A DNA stretch of 37,366 nt from Candidatus Hinthialibacteria bacterium OLB16. GTDB taxonomy: Bacteria > Hinthialibacterota > Hinthialibacteria > OLB16. The stretch is from positions 1 through 37,366 of the forward strand of contig LMZT01000069.1 in NCBI GenBank assembly GCA_001567115.1. Direction: 5' to 3'. The notes beneath the pieces are model-generated. The model worked only from the letters and a program-made list of their open reading frames with translations, had not been told where the DNA came from and did no database searches. Position numbers and translations under genes: made by a program. Shown piece after piece: positions 34,700 to 37,366 of the stretch; positions within the stretch are counted from its first letter, which is position 1; every line of letters begins with the position of its first letter.

Positions 34700-35893
34700 T
34701 CATGGGGAGTTCGAATCAATTTTCCAGTGACAAGCCCCACGGCACGCCGGTGTGACCATTGTCCAGGGGCGCATTTTTCGGATTTTTTCAAATTCTCCGG
34801 CAATTCGATCTGCCACTGTTTCAGCCTGTTCCGGATCGGCCAGGGCCACTGCGCATCCCCCGAAGCCTGCGCCTGTCATTCGGCAGCCATAGACTCCATC
34901 GATATTGAGGGAAATTTCATAAATGCAATCGAGTTCGGGACAGGAAACTTCATAATCATCCCTCAAACTGGCATGGGAGGCCTGCAATAACTGTCCGGCA
35001 GCCTGAAAATCACCCCGGTTCATCACCTGCTCAAATTCCACAACACGCGCCTGTTCGGAAATCACATGCCGCGCACGGCGTGAGAGCAGGCCGGGCAGAT
35101 TCTGCCGGTAAATCTCAAATTCCTCAGGTGAGTACTGAACAAGATAATTTCTCGACAAACCAGAGCTTTGGTTCAGCAGAGTGAGTGCCTGTTCGCATTC
35201 GGAACGGCGCTGATTGTAAGCGGATTTCATCAATTCACGCCCTACAGTGGAGTGAATCACCACCAAGCTCACCAGGCGGGGATCCACCTGGACCGGTGAA
35301 TAGCTGAGATCCCGGCAGTCGATTTTGAGCGCATGACCTTCCAGCCCATGCACCGAAATGAACTGGTCCATGATTCCACATTGAACTCCGACCCAGGGGC
35401 TGTGTTCAGCGGATTGAGCCAGCAGCGCCAGCTGTTCTCCTGGCAGCTCATGTTCAATACATGCCAGGAACAGAGTCGCTGCGCATACCTCGACAGCAGC
35501 CGAAGAAGATAATCCTGCTGCAGAAGGAACATCACCCTCGATAATCACCTGAAGCGGCGGGATCCTGATTCCACGCTTGTGCAGCTGATCGAGAACTGCA
35601 AGGACATAATTCGGCCACCCGGATTGGGATCTTTGAGAAAGGTTCAGATCACCTGAAGAGAAGCGGAAGCCCTCGCTGTAGTTCACCGAATAAAGATGAA
35701 ATTCATGGTCAGGTGAGGGGCTGGCCAGCATGGCGACTTCACGGTTAATCGCTGCGGGAAGGACAAACCCGCCATTGTAGTCAATGTGTTCACCAATCAG
35801 GTTCACCCGCCCGGGTGCACGTGCTCCCCATCGAGGAGGCTGGTGAAACTTCTGCTGGAAACAATCCTCCAGATGCCCCAGGTCGATACTCAT
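34700..35893 (-). CDS. galK: Galactokinase
   Basis: A 397-residue GHMP kinase with the galactokinase signature GRVNLIGEHIDYNGGFVLP near the N-terminus, the phosphate-binding PSAAGLSSSAAVEV motif, and MTGAGFGGCAVAL at the C-terminus. It phosphorylates galactose at C1 (Leloir pathway). Its ATG overlaps the galE stop by 4 nt, so the two are translated together. No galT is present in the window, so the uridylyltransferase step must be encoded elsewhere or replaced. Confidence 0.96.
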   Translation of the reverse strand: MSIDLGHLEDCFQQKFHQPPRWGARAPGRVNLIGEHIDYNGGFVLPAAINREVAMLASPSPDHEFHLYSVNYSEGFRFSSGDLNLSQRSQSGWPNYVLAVLDQLHKRGIRIPPLQVIIEGDVPSAAGLSSSAAVEVCAATLFLACIEHELPGEQLALLAQSAEHSPWVGVQCGIMDQFISVHGLEGHALKIDCRDLSYSPVQVDPRLVSLVVIHSTVGRELMKSAYNQRRSECEQALTLLNQSSGLSRNYLVQYSPEEFEIYRQNLPGLLSRRARHVISEQARVVEFEQVMNRGDFQAAGQLLQASHASLRDDYEVSCPELDCIYEISLNIDGVYGCRMTGAGFGGCAVALADPEQAETVADRIAGEFEKIRKMRPWTMVTPACRGACHWKIDSNSP

Positions 35894-36876
35894 GATTCAA
35901 GATACCCCTGCGGGTGGCTGAGCCTCCATTCCCAGGCTGAGGCAATGATGGATTCCAGGTCCGGAATTGCAGGGGTCCAGCCAAGAACCTGCCGGGCCAG
36001 CACACTTGAAGCGACCAGCCGCGCCGGATCTCCCGGGCGCTTTGGAGCAGCGACCGCAGGGATCGTTTTTCCAGTCACCTTTCGGGCAATTTGAATAGCC
36101 TGAAGAACCGAATGGCCCTCTCCATTGCCAAGGTTGAAGGCGCCTCCCGGAGAATCCTCCGAGAGAAGCTCAACTGCCTTGAGGTGGGCGGATGCCAGAT
36201 CGGCAACATGAATAAAGTCCCGGATACAGGTTCCATCGGGAGTATCCCAGTCGGTTCCGAAGATTTTGATCGATTCTCTTTTTCCCTGTGCAACCTGCAG
36301 AATCATCGGAATCAGATGGGACTCGGGGTGGTGGTCTTCGCCGAGGCCATAAGCTGCCCCGGCAGCATTGAAATAGCGCAGACAGACCGAACGAAGCCCA
36401 TAAGCCTGATGGTACGACCGTAGAATTTCCTCAACGAACAACTTGGACCAGCCATAAGGGTTGGTTGGAGATTTGGGATGATCCTCCGTGATCGGAACAG
36501 CAAGCGGCTCCCCATACACCGCCGCAGTCGAGGAGAATATGAATCTTTTGACATCCGCACGCAGGAGGGCATCCAGCAGGGATTTGGTGCGTATGGTGTT
36601 GTTGTCGAAATATTTGTCCGGAGCGGCTACCGATTCTCCCACCTCTGTGAATGCCGCAAAATGGAGGGCGGTATCGATGCTCTCACTCCGGCAGATCTCG
36701 ATGATTCGCTCACCATCCCCCAGGTCGCTTTCAAAAAACACCGCCTGGCTTGAAACAGCAGCACGATGCCCTTTGGAGAGATTATCGACGACAACCACCT
36801 TGTGCCCTGCCTGGAGCAGAACCTGGCAGGTCACACTTCCGATATAACCGGCGCCACCAACCACCAGCAGATTCAT
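35890..36876 (-). CDS. galE: UDP-glucose 4-epimerase
   Basis: A 328-residue extended SDR. It has the NAD site LLVVGGAGYIGSVTCQVLLQ, the sequence FSSTAAVYGEP, and the catalytic Tyr/Lys in YGWSK, with the GalE-typical PDGTCIRDFIHVADLASAHL and FNLGNGEGHSVLQ. It interconverts UDP-glucose and UDP-galactose. It starts 3 nt after the mannosidase stop and overlaps galK, forming one minus-strand operon that may link glycan hydrolysis with galactose use. Confidence 0.96.
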   Translation of the reverse strand: MNLLVVGGAGYIGSVTCQVLLQAGHKVVVVDNLSKGHRAAVSSQAVFFESDLGDGERIIEICRSESIDTALHFAAFTEVGESVAAPDKYFDNNTIRTKSLLDALLRADVKRFIFSSTAAVYGEPLAVPITEDHPKSPTNPYGWSKLFVEEILRSYHQAYGLRSVCLRYFNAAGAAYGLGEDHHPESHLIPMILQVAQGKRESIKIFGTDWDTPDGTCIRDFIHVADLASAHLKAVELLSEDSPGGAFNLGNGEGHSVLQAIQIARKVTGKTIPAVAAPKRPGDPARLVASSVLARQVLGWTPAIPDLESIIASAWEWRLSHPQGYLES

Positions 36877-36879
36877 GGG

Positions 36880-37366
36880 TTATGATTTTCCATTTCTAAT
36901 TTTCAGGGTCTTAATTTCAAAAGGCCCCATATCGAGGCGGACCGCATTTTTTGCAGCCTTCAGCGGCTGATCGGCTTCTTCCATCAGGTTGCATTCTGAA
37001 ACCTCAAGCACCGGAAAGCCAAAGGCGATTTTTACCGGGCCGCGGCTTCCCTGGGATTCATAGAGGCGAAGAATCAGGTCATTTCCTTTTTCAGCTTTTT
37101 TGAGCGACTCGAGAATGACATTAGACCTGTCGGCATGTATCCAGGAATGGTGGGAGGGCAGACGGCCGGCACTGCTCACAGCTTCCAAGCCCCGCAGAGG
37201 TGTGTTGAGCTCCAGCGCATGCCGAACCACTTCGGCAGACCGCCAGTCACCCGGATGAGGCAGCAGGCTGTAGGTGAACTTATGAGGCCCCTTGTCAGCT
37301 GTCTTGTCAGGAGATGTGGGGGCGCGCAGCAGCGACAGCCGCATCACATTGTTTTCGACATCGATG
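36880..37366 (-). CDS. GH38-type alpha-mannosidase, C-terminal part
   Basis: Only the last 161 residues are in the window; the frame is open through the edge, so the start lies beyond 37366. The visible part reads VMRLSLLRAPTSPDKTADKG, a conserved block after the catalytic domain of family 38 alpha-mannosidases, followed by the beta-rich C-terminal domain ending DMGPFEIKTLKIR. GH38 enzymes remove alpha-mannose from glycans. The active-site residues are outside the window. The gene heads the galE-galK operon. Confidence 0.85.
   Translation of the reverse strand, partial: IDVENNVMRLSLLRAPTSPDKTADKGPHKFTYSLLPHPGDWRSAEVVRHALELNTPLRGLEAVSSAGRLPSHHSWIHADRSNVILESLKKAEKGNDLILRLYESQGSRGPVKIAFGFPVLEVSECNLMEEADQPLKAAKNAVRLDMGPFEIKTLKIRNGKS

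Noticed and set aside
1-37366. tRNA, rRNA, CRISPR array, insertion sequence or toxin-antitoxin pair
   Set aside because: Reading both strands by eye gave no cloverleaf, regular repeat-spacer array, transposase or toxin-like gene. Weak RNA structures could have been missed without a covariance search.

Overview
The window is a moderately GC-rich, densely coded bacterial chromosome segment. I see no rRNA, tRNA, CRISPR array, transposase or phage gene. The gene set suggests an anaerobic or facultative member of an uncultured PVC/FCB-type phylum (Sumerlaeota, Hydrogenedentota or similar). It combines an NfnAB-type bifurcating transhydrogenase, Sumerlaeota/Hydrogenedentota-style pseudopilins and beta-helix proteins, a Tat-exported GH29 fucosidase and STAS regulators. 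The phylum is inferred from gene style, not proven.

Layout. 1-321: no gene; a pyrimidine-rich tract and a REP-like palindrome. 322-1085: RsbW-type kinase fused to a STAS domain, with a frameshift. 1179-3935: exported YncE propeller/phosphoesterase. 3963-6250: nfnAB. 6267-7454 (minus): tatA-tatC. 7677-10946 (minus): acyl-CoA ligase followed by a frameshifted B12-binding radical SAM gene. 11085-14769 (plus): three overlapping genes (GT-C-like membrane protein, Smr protein, Wzx-like flippase). 14729-15727 (minus): membrane-anchored alpha/beta hydrolase. 15811: infA. 16010-17600 (minus): receiver-like protein and frameshifted wecA. 17894-20032: an unknown protein, the Tat-exported fucosidase and a PilZ protein. 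20348-22279: wecB and a CDP-alcohol phosphatidyltransferase. 22291-25944: an SDR, a STAS/Cys-cluster/NTF2-like protein and prfA with a broken 5' end. 25945-26402: AT-rich intergenic region with a palindrome. 26403-27752: class III aminotransferase. 27847-30894: secreted internally duplicated beta-helix protein and a type IV pseudopilin. 30920-32095: an SDR resembling the C-terminal half of RhaD-type fusion enzymes. 32099-37366 (minus): end of a GH38 mannosidase, galE, galK, a second phosphatidyltransferase, an MDR dehydrogenase and a DeoR regulator.

How the genes fit together. wecA, wecB, the flippase and the GT-C-like protein make a plausible lipid-linked cell-surface glycan pathway. GH29, GH38, galK/galE, the SDR, the MDR dehydrogenase and the DeoR regulator suggest breakdown of fucose-, mannose- and galactose-containing glycans. 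The Tat translocase would export the fucosidase. Three proteins (RsbW-STAS, STAS-NTF2, PilZ) point to phospho-switch and c-di-GMP signalling.

Main caution: four conserved genes (RsbW-STAS, radical SAM, wecA, prfA) each carry a single-base frameshift at or near a homopolymer. One of them is the essential gene prfA. This pattern points to indel errors in the assembly rather than four real pseudogenes. I describe those genes with the shift repaired.
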